From Fibrobacter sp. (lineage in GTDB: Bacteria > Fibrobacterota > Fibrobacteria > Fibrobacterales > Fibrobacteraceae), in assembly GCA_024399015.1 (NCBI GenBank), contig JAKSIC010000005.1:80065-144064 (forward strand): a DNA stretch of 64,000 bases, given 5' to 3'. Shown here piece by piece: positions 23,811-32,216 of this stretch. The translations under genes were made by a program, and so were the position numbers. Below the pieces are notes generated by a model. The model was given only the letters and a program-made list of their open reading frames with translations, did no database searches and was not told where the DNA came from. How positions within the stretch are numbered: the stretch's first letter is position 1; the number at the start of each line of letters is the position of its first letter.

Positions 23811-25805
23811 ATGTATTCATTTAAACACTGGACCAAAACGTCCAAATTTTTAGCAGTCCTTTCCGCAGCAACCATGTCTTCTGCCTTCGCTGCAGACCTG
23901 CCTACCGCCCAGCAAATTTTTGAAAAAATGGGTTTGGGAATCAATATCGGGAACACAATGGAAGTCCCCGGGAATCCCACCCTCTGGGGAAACAAGTTCC
24001 CAACAGAGGCTTATATCAAGGGCGTTAAGGCCGCTGGCTTTAACACCATCCGCATTCCCTGCGCCTGGGATTCCCACGCCACAAACAGCGTCATTAACGA
24101 AAGCTGGATGGACTCTGTCCAGACCGTTGTAGACTATTGCGTCAAGGCTGGCCTCTACACCGTTTTGAACATTCATTGGGACGGCGGTTGGCTGGAAGAA
24201 AACCTGAAAGACGACAAGAAGACCGAAGTCAACGCCAAGCAGAAAGCCTACTGGACCCAGATTGCAAAGCGTTTCAAGGACTACGACGAAAAGCTTCTTT
24301 TCGCAAGTGCCAACGAACCCGCCACTACAGACGAAAACTACAAGAATGAATCCAAGATTCTTCAAGGTTACCACCAGACATTCGTAGATGCAGTGCGTGC
24401 CACCGGCGGCAACAACGCAAGCCGCACCTTGATCATCCAGGGTCCCTCCACCAGCATCGACCGCTCCGTGGAAGCCTACCCCGCAAGCATGATGCCTAAC
24501 GACGTTATCGCAAACCGTATGATGTTCGAAGTGCATTACTACGACCCGTCCCCCTACACCATCGTAGGCGAGCCTGTCAACTGGGGCGCCATCGTGGAAC
24601 CGCAATACTACTGGGGCGAGGAAAACTACGCCACCGGCGCAGACATCGTCCACAACTGCGGCTACAATCCGTGGGGAAACGCCATGGGCACCCCCTGTAG
24701 CGCAAACGACATGCAGGTGGCTTTCAAGAAAATGAAGACCAACTATGTGGACAAGGGTATTCCGGTCATCATCGGTGAATTCGGTGCCAACGACCGACTG
24801 GGCATTCTGAAAGGCGATGACTACAATCGCCACCGCAAAGGACGTATCGGCTGGTACAAGGCCGTAGCCCAGGCCGCCTTCGACAACAAGGTGGTCCCCA
24901 TCGCCTGGGATACCGGTCACGAAGGCGAGAACCACATGACCATCATCCGCCGTCAGTCAGATCCCGACGGATCCGTCTTTGACCCGGAAGTCATGAACGC
25001 CATGCGAAATGTCTATGGCATGCCAAACCTTGACGGAAGCAGCAATCCGGTCATCAGCACCGATACAGACAAGTCCATCAAGGCAGAATTCACCATCGCA
25101 GACAGCACATACGGTCAAATCGAATTTTCCAGCGTTCCCAAGGACTGGAGCAAAATTTCCAGCGTCTCTATTCGGGCATTCTTTGACGGAACCATTTCCA
25201 AGGTAGGTGACGACTACGGCTTTATCGCTCCCAACCTGGTTACCATGGACGGAACCGACTGGAACTGGCAGGAAGCAGGCCTCGGTGAAGTTGAGCTGGG
25301 CACCTGGAACACCTACGAGGTCAAGGTCGCTACCACAGGAGAAAGCGGCAGCAACCTGATGGTTCCGGGTAATCCCACAAACATTGTATTCATGGGACTG
25401 CAGATATACACTCTGGGCTACACCGGCAATGTCTATGTGGACTGGATCATCTTCAAGAATACCGACGGCACCGCAGACACTTTGGACTTTAACCTGGTCG
25501 GAGCCAAGAACGTTGGCGGAGGCATCACCGCAAAGTCCTTGGTAGCAACCGAAAGCGTCAAGGCAACTACGACTGCAATCAAGGCTATCGCAAAGAAGCA
25601 AGGGCAGCAAAGCCTCACACGCCAAGGCAACATGCTGGTGGCTCAGGGTACACGAGCCTCTATCCGACTGTTCGACCTGAACGGCAACCTGATTCGAGAA
25701 GTTCGCGGCCACTCTGGCTCCGCCACCATGGATTTGGCCGGAATTCGAGCGGGCAGCTACATCGCCAAGAGCGGCAACAACACTCTTCGCACAAATTTGA
25801 AATAA
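23811..25805 (+). CDS. Secreted GH5 endoglucanase (first of four), with CBM-like and C-terminal modules
   Basis: This 664-residue exported enzyme is predicted to cut beta-1,4-glucans. The signal peptide ends SSAFA-ADLP. The GH5 barrel spans about residues 30-390, with the acid/base E169 in SANEPA and the nucleophile E323 in IGEFGAND. A beta-sandwich of about 180 residues follows, ending YVDWIIFKN and resembling CBM11-type modules. After a short linker, the tail (SLTRQGNMLVAQGTRASIRLFDLNGN to the end) resembles type IX-type sorting domains and is shared with the second GH5. The ATG at 23811 is preferred because GGGAG is five bases upstream; a GTG lies one codon earlier. Confidence 0.93.
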   Translation: MYSFKHWTKTSKFLAVLSAATMSSAFAADLPTAQQIFEKMGLGINIGNTMEVPGNPTLWGNKFPTEAYIKGVKAAGFNTIRIPCAWDSHATNSVINESWMDSVQTVVDYCVKAGLYTVLNIHWDGGWLEENLKDDKKTEVNAKQKAYWTQIAKRFKDYDEKLLFASANEPATTDENYKNESKILQGYHQTFVDAVRATGGNNASRTLIIQGPSTSIDRSVEAYPASMMPNDVIANRMMFEVHYYDPSPYTIVGEPVNWGAIVEPQYYWGEENYATGADIVHNCGYNPWGNAMGTPCSANDMQVAFKKMKTNYVDKGIPVIIGEFGANDRLGILKGDDYNRHRKGRIGWYKAVAQAAFDNKVVPIAWDTGHEGENHMTIIRRQSDPDGSVFDPEVMNAMRNVYGMPNLDGSSNPVISTDTDKSIKAEFTIADSTYGQIEFSSVPKDWSKISSVSIRAFFDGTISKVGDDYGFIAPNLVTMDGTDWNWQEAGLGEVELGTWNTYEVKVATTGESGSNLMVPGNPTNIVFMGLQIYTLGYTGNVYVDWIIFKNTDGTADTLDFNLVGAKNVGGGITAKSLVATESVKATTTAIKAIAKKQGQQSLTRQGNMLVAQGTRASIRLFDLNGNLIREVRGHSGSATMDLAGIRAGSYIAKSGNNTLRTNLK

Positions 25806-25824
25806 CCTCCCACCAACCAAGAAG

Positions 25825-25849
25825 CCGGCAAGCAATTGCCGGTTTTTTT
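25825..25849 (+). terminator. Intrinsic terminator after the first GH5 gene
   Basis: CCGGCAA pairs with TTGCCGG around a four-base loop and is followed by seven T residues. Confidence 0.9.
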
Positions 25850-25995
25850 GATTTTTCGCGGTTTGGTAACGTGCTGATTACGTTCGTTGAAAAAAACACA
25901 ACTGCTTTTCTCCGCCGCGGCAATTATTTTCGACTGTCGTTTTCTTTCGGTATATATTATAGCCGGTGTTTTGGATCTTTACGTAAAGGATCGCT

Positions 25996-27702
25996 ATGAA
26001 AAAGATGATGTTTGGGTTGATGTTCGCAGGTGCCATGGTAACTGCTGCATTTGCAGATTTACCGACAGCCGCTCAAGTTCAGAAGAACATGGGCATGGGT
26101 TACAATATCGGAAACTCCATGGAAGTGCCCAATGATCCCACCGGATGGGGCAACCCCTATCCCACCCAGGCATTGCTGGACTCCATCAAGGCAGCCGGTT
26201 TCAACACAGTCCGCATCCCCTGCGCTTGGGATTCCCATACCCAGAACGGCAAGATTACCGAAACCTGGCTGGATTCCGTAAAGACCGTGGTGGATTACGC
26301 CCTACGTAACGAACTGTACGTGGTGCTTAACATCCATCACGAAGGTGAAGGCGGCTGGTTCCAGACCAAGATGGCAACCTACAAAGACAACACCGTCGAT
26401 ACCAAGATGAAGAACTACTGGACCCAGATTGCCAACAAGTTCAAGAACTACGACGAACATCTTCTTTTTGCAGGCGCCAACGAACCGGGCGAAGGCCAGC
26501 AGGGTCTCTCCTGGACAAGCCAGCACGCCCAGGTTCTCATGGGCTATTACCAGACCTTTATTGACGCAGTCCGCGCCACCGGCGGCAATAACGCCACCCG
26601 TACCTTGATTATTCAGGGCTTACAGACCGACATCGACAAGTCCGTAGAATTTGCCCCCACAAGCATCTTCCCCAAGGACAAGGTTTCTGGCCGTCTCATG
26701 TTCGAAGTCCACTTCTACGGTCCCTACCAGTATGTGCTTATGACCAGCTCCCAGAACTGGAACTGTCCTAACGGCGATATCCAGGTGCAGTACTACTATG
26801 GCGACTACCAAAAGCCCAGCGAGCCCACACGAAATGCAGGTTTCAACTGCTGGGCAAATTCCGTCGACAAGGACCAGGCTGGCATCGGATTCCCCAACGC
26901 CCAGTTCGCCAAGATGAAGTCCAACTATGTTGACAAGGGCTACCCCGTCATTATCGGTGAATTCGGCTCCCTGTACCGTTCTCCGGAACTCTCCGGTTCC
27001 GACCTGGAACTGCACCGCAAGGGCCGTATCCAGTGGCACAAGGACGTTGTAACCGCAGCAAAGAACTACGGCCTTACTCCCATCGTCTGGGACATGGGCA
27101 ACGAAGGTGCCAGCTACGACAACATGGCCTACATCCGTCGTCAAACCAACAAGTTCGGCGGCCCCATGGGCAAGGTGGTGGAACCGGAAATCATCAACGC
27201 CATGCGCGGCGTTTACGGTCTAGGAAACTACGAGAACAAGGGCGTCACCCACACGGAAAGATTGATTCCGGGCAGCACTCCCATCGGCAACTCAAGCAGT
27301 TCCACAGCAAGTTCCTCCAGTGTACAGCCGGTTCAATCCAGCAGCTCCGTGGCAAGCTCCAGCTCCGTGAAACCATGGCAGCCCCAGTCAAGTTCCAGCA
27401 ACAAACCTGCGGCAAGCTCCAGTTCCAGCGTTTGGCAGCCAAATCTCAGTTCCAGCAGCGCTTACGTGCCTGGCATGGGCTTTAACGAAACGCAAGTCGC
27501 AAAGGCAACCCTCTCTCGCCAGGGCAACATGCTTATGGCCCAGGGCGACCGTGCAACCATCCAGTTGTTCGACATGAATGGCAACATGATTCGCGAAGTC
27601 CGCGCCATTTCCTCCCAGGCAACCATGAGCCTCGCAGGTCTTCGTCAGGGAACATACATTGCCAAGAGCGGCCTTAAGACCCTCCGAGTAAGCATCAAGT
27701 AA
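25996..27702 (+). CDS. Secreted GH5 endoglucanase (second of four), with serine-rich linker
   Basis: This 568-residue exported enzyme has a signal peptide ending TAAFA-DLP. The GH5 barrel has E163 in GANEPG as acid/base and E322 in IGEFGSLY as nucleophile. Unlike its neighbours it lacks the beta-sandwich module. A linker of about 60 residues (roughly 427-490), built of repeated serine runs with P, Q and W residues, joins the barrel to a C-terminal tail (LSRQGNMLMAQGDRATIQLFDMNGN onward) nearly identical in pattern to that of the first GH5. Such serine linkers are typical of Fibrobacter cellulases. It has its own terminator, so it may be transcribed alone. Confidence 0.93.
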   Translation: MKKMMFGLMFAGAMVTAAFADLPTAAQVQKNMGMGYNIGNSMEVPNDPTGWGNPYPTQALLDSIKAAGFNTVRIPCAWDSHTQNGKITETWLDSVKTVVDYALRNELYVVLNIHHEGEGGWFQTKMATYKDNTVDTKMKNYWTQIANKFKNYDEHLLFAGANEPGEGQQGLSWTSQHAQVLMGYYQTFIDAVRATGGNNATRTLIIQGLQTDIDKSVEFAPTSIFPKDKVSGRLMFEVHFYGPYQYVLMTSSQNWNCPNGDIQVQYYYGDYQKPSEPTRNAGFNCWANSVDKDQAGIGFPNAQFAKMKSNYVDKGYPVIIGEFGSLYRSPELSGSDLELHRKGRIQWHKDVVTAAKNYGLTPIVWDMGNEGASYDNMAYIRRQTNKFGGPMGKVVEPEIINAMRGVYGLGNYENKGVTHTERLIPGSTPIGNSSSSTASSSSVQPVQSSSSVASSSSVKPWQPQSSSSNKPAASSSSSVWQPNLSSSSAYVPGMGFNETQVAKATLSRQGNMLMAQGDRATIQLFDMNGNMIREVRAISSQATMSLAGLRQGTYIAKSGLKTLRVSIK

Positions 27703-27732
27703 AACTTCGTTCTATTCCATTTTGGAACCACG

Positions 27733-27758
27733 AAAAGGGCCCTTTTAGGGTCCTTTTT
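27733..27758 (+). terminator. Intrinsic terminator after the second GH5 gene
   Basis: AAAAGGGCCC pairs with GGGTCCTTTT around TTTTA, giving a ten-pair stem with one G-T pair that runs into a T-rich tract. Confidence 0.8.
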
Positions 27759-27954
27759 ATTATGATTTTTATTGTGATTTTTTCAACACTTGAACAAAAA
27801 ACGACGTTTTTAGCAAAATTTCGCCACTTACAGGCGTTGTGAATTTTTCATCACATTTTCATTGGCTTTTTAAATATTTAAGTACAGAGAGCCATTTTCA
27901 AAGTAGTTTATAGATGAGTAATTACGGATTAGGTAAACAAAAGGAGTCCTCCTA

Positions 27955-30024
27955 ATGAATTTTAAGCATCTTTTTGGCCTCACCTGCGGCTTCGGCCTCT
28001 TGGCTGTGACCAGCGCTTTCGCAGCTCTTCCGAAAGCTACCGAAATCTATCCGAAAATGGGTCTTGGTTACAACATCGGCAACACCATGGAAGTTCCGAA
28101 AAACCAAGGTGGTGCAACCGGTTGGGGCAACCCGTTCCCCGACGCATCCTACGTCAAGGCAATTAAGGCAGCAGGTTTCAACACTGTTCGTATTCCCTGC
28201 GCTTGGGACACTTATGCAACCAACGGCGTCATTGACGAAGCATGGCTGGCTGATGTAAAAAAGGTGGTTGACCTTGTCGTCAACGAAGGCATGTATGCTA
28301 TTTTGAACAGTCACTGGGACGGCGGTTGGTTGGAAGACCACGTCTTTGATGGCGCAGGTTTCGACAAGTCTGGCGCAGTAACTAGCGCCGCTGCTGACGT
28401 TGCCGCACTCCAGACCAAGTACTGGACCCAGATTGCCAACTACTTCAAGAGCTATGACGAGCACCTGATCTTCGCTTCCGCCAATGAACCCGGCGTCAAC
28501 GACCCGTGGAATGGTGGTGCCGATAACGGTCAGTGGGCATTTGACGCAACCCGTATGAAGGTTCTTAAGACTTTCCACGAAGCTTGCATTAACGCTGTTC
28601 GTGCAACCGGCGGCAACAATGAAACCCGCACTATCGTGGTTCAGGCTCCTCGTACCGAAATTGAAAAGGCACCCCTCCTTGCAGCCGACTATCCGAGCGA
28701 CCCGGCAGGCACAGGCTACACCATGGCCGAAGTCCATTTCTACCCCTACCAGTTCTCCCTCATGACCGGAGGCGACGAAGACTGGGGCAAGATGTTCTAT
28801 TACTGGGAAGACAAGACTCCGGGTACAGACGCTGCTCACACTTGCAAAAACGGCGCTCTCGGTTCCAAGACCTCTATCGATGAACTTTTCGGCGGTCTCA
28901 ACACCCAGTTCGCAAGCAAGGGTATCCCTGTTGTGATCGGTGAAATGGGTGCCGTCAAGCGCCTCGATGTTCTTTCCGGCGCAAACCTCAAGTCTCATTT
29001 GGAAGCTCGAGCTGCATGGTATGGTTATACCGCAGCATCTGCAAAGAAGAACGGCCTTATTCCCTGCGTTTGGGATACCGGTGACGAAGGCAACGGCAAC
29101 TTTACCATCGTCCGTCGCCAGACCAAGAAGTTCGGCGGTAACGTCGGCGACATTACCGACTACGAAACCCTGAACGCCATGCGTGCCGCATACGGCATGA
29201 CCGCTATCGAAGGAAACTCCATCGACGCTCTCGTAAATGCAAGCCTCGATGAAAGCAACAAGATGCTCGAAGTTACCTACAACACAGTCACCAGCGACTC
29301 CAGTGAAGTGGGAACACTCCGTTTCAATGTCAGCAGCAAGAACTGGTCCAACTACACTGCAATTTCCTTCCAGGCAAAGATCGATGTAGAAGCAACCGGT
29401 CCGTCTGCTGACAAGGACGTCACCTGGATGACTTTGAGCCTGTTCGCCATGAGCGGCAATGATTGGGCTTGGAACGACTACAACTTCGAGGCATCCGACC
29501 TTGACGCCGGCTGGGCAACTTATACGGTTCCTCTCAACGAAGAAGGTCTCGACATCGAAAACAAGGCTGCTGTCAACGCATTCGGTTTCAACCTCTACGG
29601 AACTCAGCTCAAGGGTAAGATTGACTTCGACAACATCCGTTTGATCAAGGCTGATGGTTCCGCCGTTGTTCTTGCAGACTTCGACAAGAAGCTGGGCGCA
29701 GAAACCGATGGTATCGCAAGCGCAACCCGAGTCACCTCCACCGCTCCGGAAATGACATTGGCCATCAAGCCGATTGTTGCCACCACAAGCAAGATGTTCG
29801 TGAACGTTCAGCAGGGCTTTGTAAACGCAACCTTCACCGCAACCGAAGCAGTCTCTGCCACCGCAAAGCTTGTTAACGGTCTCGGCCAGGTCATCGCAGG
29901 CCAGAACTTCACCACCCGCAAGGGAAGCAACACCGTTCAGCTGAAGGCAGCATACCGCGGCCCCGCAATGCTCGTCATCAAGAGCGGCAGCCAGATGCAG
30001 ACCCAGAAGGTTATCCTGAAGTAA
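27955..30024 (+). CDS. Secreted GH5 endoglucanase (third of four), with CBM-like module and sorting domain
   Basis: This 689-residue exported enzyme has a signal peptide ending TSAFA-ALP. The GH5 barrel has acid/base E178 in SANEPG and nucleophile E330 in IGEMG, where most relatives have IGEFG. Compared with the first two copies it has a longer loop after GGWLEDH (about residues 129-152). A beta-sandwich follows (about 420-570, ending KIDFDNIRLIKADG). The C-terminal 75 residues, from KMFVNVQQGFV to VILK, form a different tail, closer to classical type IX sorting domains. AAAGGAG precedes the ATG within a palindromic AGGAGTCCTCCT. Confidence 0.92.
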   Translation: MNFKHLFGLTCGFGLLAVTSAFAALPKATEIYPKMGLGYNIGNTMEVPKNQGGATGWGNPFPDASYVKAIKAAGFNTVRIPCAWDTYATNGVIDEAWLADVKKVVDLVVNEGMYAILNSHWDGGWLEDHVFDGAGFDKSGAVTSAAADVAALQTKYWTQIANYFKSYDEHLIFASANEPGVNDPWNGGADNGQWAFDATRMKVLKTFHEACINAVRATGGNNETRTIVVQAPRTEIEKAPLLAADYPSDPAGTGYTMAEVHFYPYQFSLMTGGDEDWGKMFYYWEDKTPGTDAAHTCKNGALGSKTSIDELFGGLNTQFASKGIPVVIGEMGAVKRLDVLSGANLKSHLEARAAWYGYTAASAKKNGLIPCVWDTGDEGNGNFTIVRRQTKKFGGNVGDITDYETLNAMRAAYGMTAIEGNSIDALVNASLDESNKMLEVTYNTVTSDSSEVGTLRFNVSSKNWSNYTAISFQAKIDVEATGPSADKDVTWMTLSLFAMSGNDWAWNDYNFEASDLDAGWATYTVPLNEEGLDIENKAAVNAFGFNLYGTQLKGKIDFDNIRLIKADGSAVVLADFDKKLGAETDGIASATRVTSTAPEMTLAIKPIVATTSKMFVNVQQGFVNATFTATEAVSATAKLVNGLGQVIAGQNFTTRKGSNTVQLKAAYRGPAMLVIKSGSQMQTQKVILK

Positions 30025-30091
30025 AATTTGGTGTAGGACCCGCGCTATCTCTGCGGGAATAACAGGGCCGAGTGTTCCTGTCAAAAAAAGC

Positions 30092-30118
30092 CCCCGGCAC
30101 AATGCCGGGGACTTTTTT
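30092..30118 (+). terminator. Intrinsic terminator after the third GH5 gene
   Basis: CCCCGGCA pairs with TGCCGGGG around CAA and is followed by AC and six T residues. Confidence 0.92.
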
Positions 30119-30221
30119 GTTGCGAAAAAAACATCGAAATACATTGCTCTTTGAAATTTTCCAAAAGTTTTTTCTTTTTTTAGAATAGTTTATGGAAAGA
30201 CAAAAAACAAAGGATCTTCCG

Positions 30222-32108
30222 ATGAATTTCAAAAGAATTTTCAGCATTCCCTGCTGCATTGGTCTACTATTTAGTTCAGCCAATGCACTTCCCACAGCAA
30301 AAGAAGTCTTCGCGAAAATGGGAATGGGTTACAACATCGGAAACACGCTGGAAGTTCCCATGAACCCATCCGCCTGGGGAAACGATTTTCCCACCCAGGA
30401 GCTGATCGATTCCGTCAAGGCCGCAGGTTTCAACACGGTCCGCATTCCCTGCGCCTGGTACAGCCATTCCAACGCCATCGCCGTAGACTCCAACTGGACA
30501 CTTTATACTCCTGACGGTGACGAGAACACCATTAATGCCGCCTGGCTGGATTCCGTAAAGACCGTGGTAGATTACGTAGTCAAGCGAGACATGTATGCCA
30601 TCCTCAACATCCACTGGGATAACGGCTGGCTGGAAGACCACATCGGCACTTCCGTAGACGAAAAAATCAATGCCCGCCAAAAGGCCTACTGGGAACAGAT
30701 TGCAGCCAAGTTCAAGGACTACGATGAACACCTGCTGTTCGCCAGCACCAACGAGCCCGGCGAAAGCGGCGACGGATTGAAGCAGGACAATGCAAATACG
30801 CTGAAGGCCTATCACGAAACCATGATCAAGGCAGTCCGCAGTTCCGGTGGCAACAACGCCACACGCACCATCATCGTGCAGGCACCCGACACCGACGAAA
30901 ACAAGGCTCACAATTACTTGAAGGGAAACTTCCCTGCTGACCCTGCCGGCACCGACTACATGATGGGAGAATTCCATTTCTATCCCTATACGTTCGCCTT
31001 GATGGAACAGGATGCTGACTGGGGCAACACCGTGCGTTACTGGGGCGAAGGCAACTACTCCACCACAGATGCCGCACACAATGTTAAGAAAGGAGCCTAC
31101 GCCAGCCCCGAATACGTGGATTCCGTCTTCGCCATGCTAGGAGAAGACTTCAAGGACATTCCTATGGTCATCGGTGAATTCGGCGTCATCAAGCGTCTTG
31201 AATTGAAAGGCGAAGACCTTCGATTGCATCTGAAGTCTCGCGCCGACTACTACGGCAGAATTGCGGAACTTTCCAAGAAGTACGGATTTGTCCCTTGCAT
31301 CTGGGATACCGGTGACGAAGGCAACGGCAACATGACCATCATCCGCAGAAACAAGAACCGCGGCATCCTGGATTACGAAAGTCTGAACGCCATGCGTGCC
31401 GCTTATGGCCTGCCCAAGTTCGAAGGCAACTCCATCGACGCCCTTGTAGAAAAGAGCTTGGATAATAGCGATCGTGAAATGAAGGTGATTTACAAAGCCC
31501 AGAGCGACACCGCAGAAACAGGAACTCTTAGCTACGGCTTTGCCGCCCAGGACTGGAGCCAATATACAGCCATGTCCTTTGACATCAAGTTCAAGGGATC
31601 CAGCAGTTCATGGTCTGGAGTAACCCTGTTCAACATGTCCGCAGATTGGAAATGGAACCAGGTGAGCCTTGGGGACTTTAATGACTTTACAGGCGAATGG
31701 CAGAATATCAAAATCGCCTTTGATGGCTCCTCGGAACCGGGCATGGATTTTGAAGACATTTCCAAGGTAGTAGCCATCGGCATCAATGTTCAAGGCGTAG
31801 ATGTGGATGCCTCCCTGGAATTGGACAACATTATCCTGTGGAAGAAGGACGGTACCAAGGTAACGTTCTTGGACTTCAATGACAACAAGGAAATGAAGTG
31901 CGAAGGCATTGCCGTAGGTGGCCTTGCTCCTTCTACAGCAAACGCAAACACTGAAGCAATCACGCCAAGAGCAACAGCATCCGGAAAAACAACTTCCAGA
32001 CTCATCGTCAACATCCACCGTGGTTCCGGTGTTTTCTTTAAGGAATCAACACCTCGAAACAGATCTCCCAGACTAATCAACCCCCTCGGTCAAGCCATCC
32101 GCAAATAA
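30222..32108 (+). CDS. Secreted GH5 endoglucanase (fourth of four), with shortened C-terminal tail
   Basis: This 628-residue exported enzyme has a signal peptide ending SSANA-LPT. The GH5 barrel has E178 in STNEPG and E319 in IGEFGVIK. A beta-sandwich like that of the third copy follows (ending LELDNIILWKKDG). The tail begins SRLIVNIHRGSGVFF, aligning with the start of the third copy's sorting domain, but stops at LINPLGQAIRK, about 35 residues short of it. The start at 30222 is preferred because AAAGGA is seven bases upstream; an upstream in-frame ATG at 30192 would add a hydrophilic extension before the signal. The truncated tail may alter secretion. Confidence 0.92.
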   Translation: MNFKRIFSIPCCIGLLFSSANALPTAKEVFAKMGMGYNIGNTLEVPMNPSAWGNDFPTQELIDSVKAAGFNTVRIPCAWYSHSNAIAVDSNWTLYTPDGDENTINAAWLDSVKTVVDYVVKRDMYAILNIHWDNGWLEDHIGTSVDEKINARQKAYWEQIAAKFKDYDEHLLFASTNEPGESGDGLKQDNANTLKAYHETMIKAVRSSGGNNATRTIIVQAPDTDENKAHNYLKGNFPADPAGTDYMMGEFHFYPYTFALMEQDADWGNTVRYWGEGNYSTTDAAHNVKKGAYASPEYVDSVFAMLGEDFKDIPMVIGEFGVIKRLELKGEDLRLHLKSRADYYGRIAELSKKYGFVPCIWDTGDEGNGNMTIIRRNKNRGILDYESLNAMRAAYGLPKFEGNSIDALVEKSLDNSDREMKVIYKAQSDTAETGTLSYGFAAQDWSQYTAMSFDIKFKGSSSSWSGVTLFNMSADWKWNQVSLGDFNDFTGEWQNIKIAFDGSSEPGMDFEDISKVVAIGINVQGVDVDASLELDNIILWKKDGTKVTFLDFNDNKEMKCEGIAVGGLAPSTANANTEAITPRATASGKTTSRLIVNIHRGSGVFFKESTPRNRSPRLINPLGQAIRK

Positions 32109-32125
32109 GCAGTATATCAAAAAGA

Positions 32126-32160
32126 GCTGCACCTTCTGAGGTACAGCCCTTCATGTTTTT
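32126..32160 (+). terminator. Probable terminator after the fourth GH5 gene
   Basis: GCTG-C-ACCT pairs with AGGT-A-CAGC around TCTG (one mismatch). A run of six T residues follows about ten bases later, so this is weaker than the other GH5 terminators. Confidence 0.55.
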
Positions 32161-32216
32161 TGGTTCACTTGCAGCTCAAGCCTGCGATATACAAAATCGC
32201 AGACGAGCCACACCAG

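Noticed and set aside
27281..27470. Repeated serine codons in the second GH5 gene as a DNA satellite
   Set aside because: The repeats are in frame and encode the serine-rich linker typical of Fibrobacter cellulases, so they are explained at the protein level.
27952..30144. A 730-codon minus-strand open frame opposite the third GH5
   Set aside because: Antisense shadow that is rich in C, G and V. Similar shadows lie opposite the other GH5 genes and the symporter.
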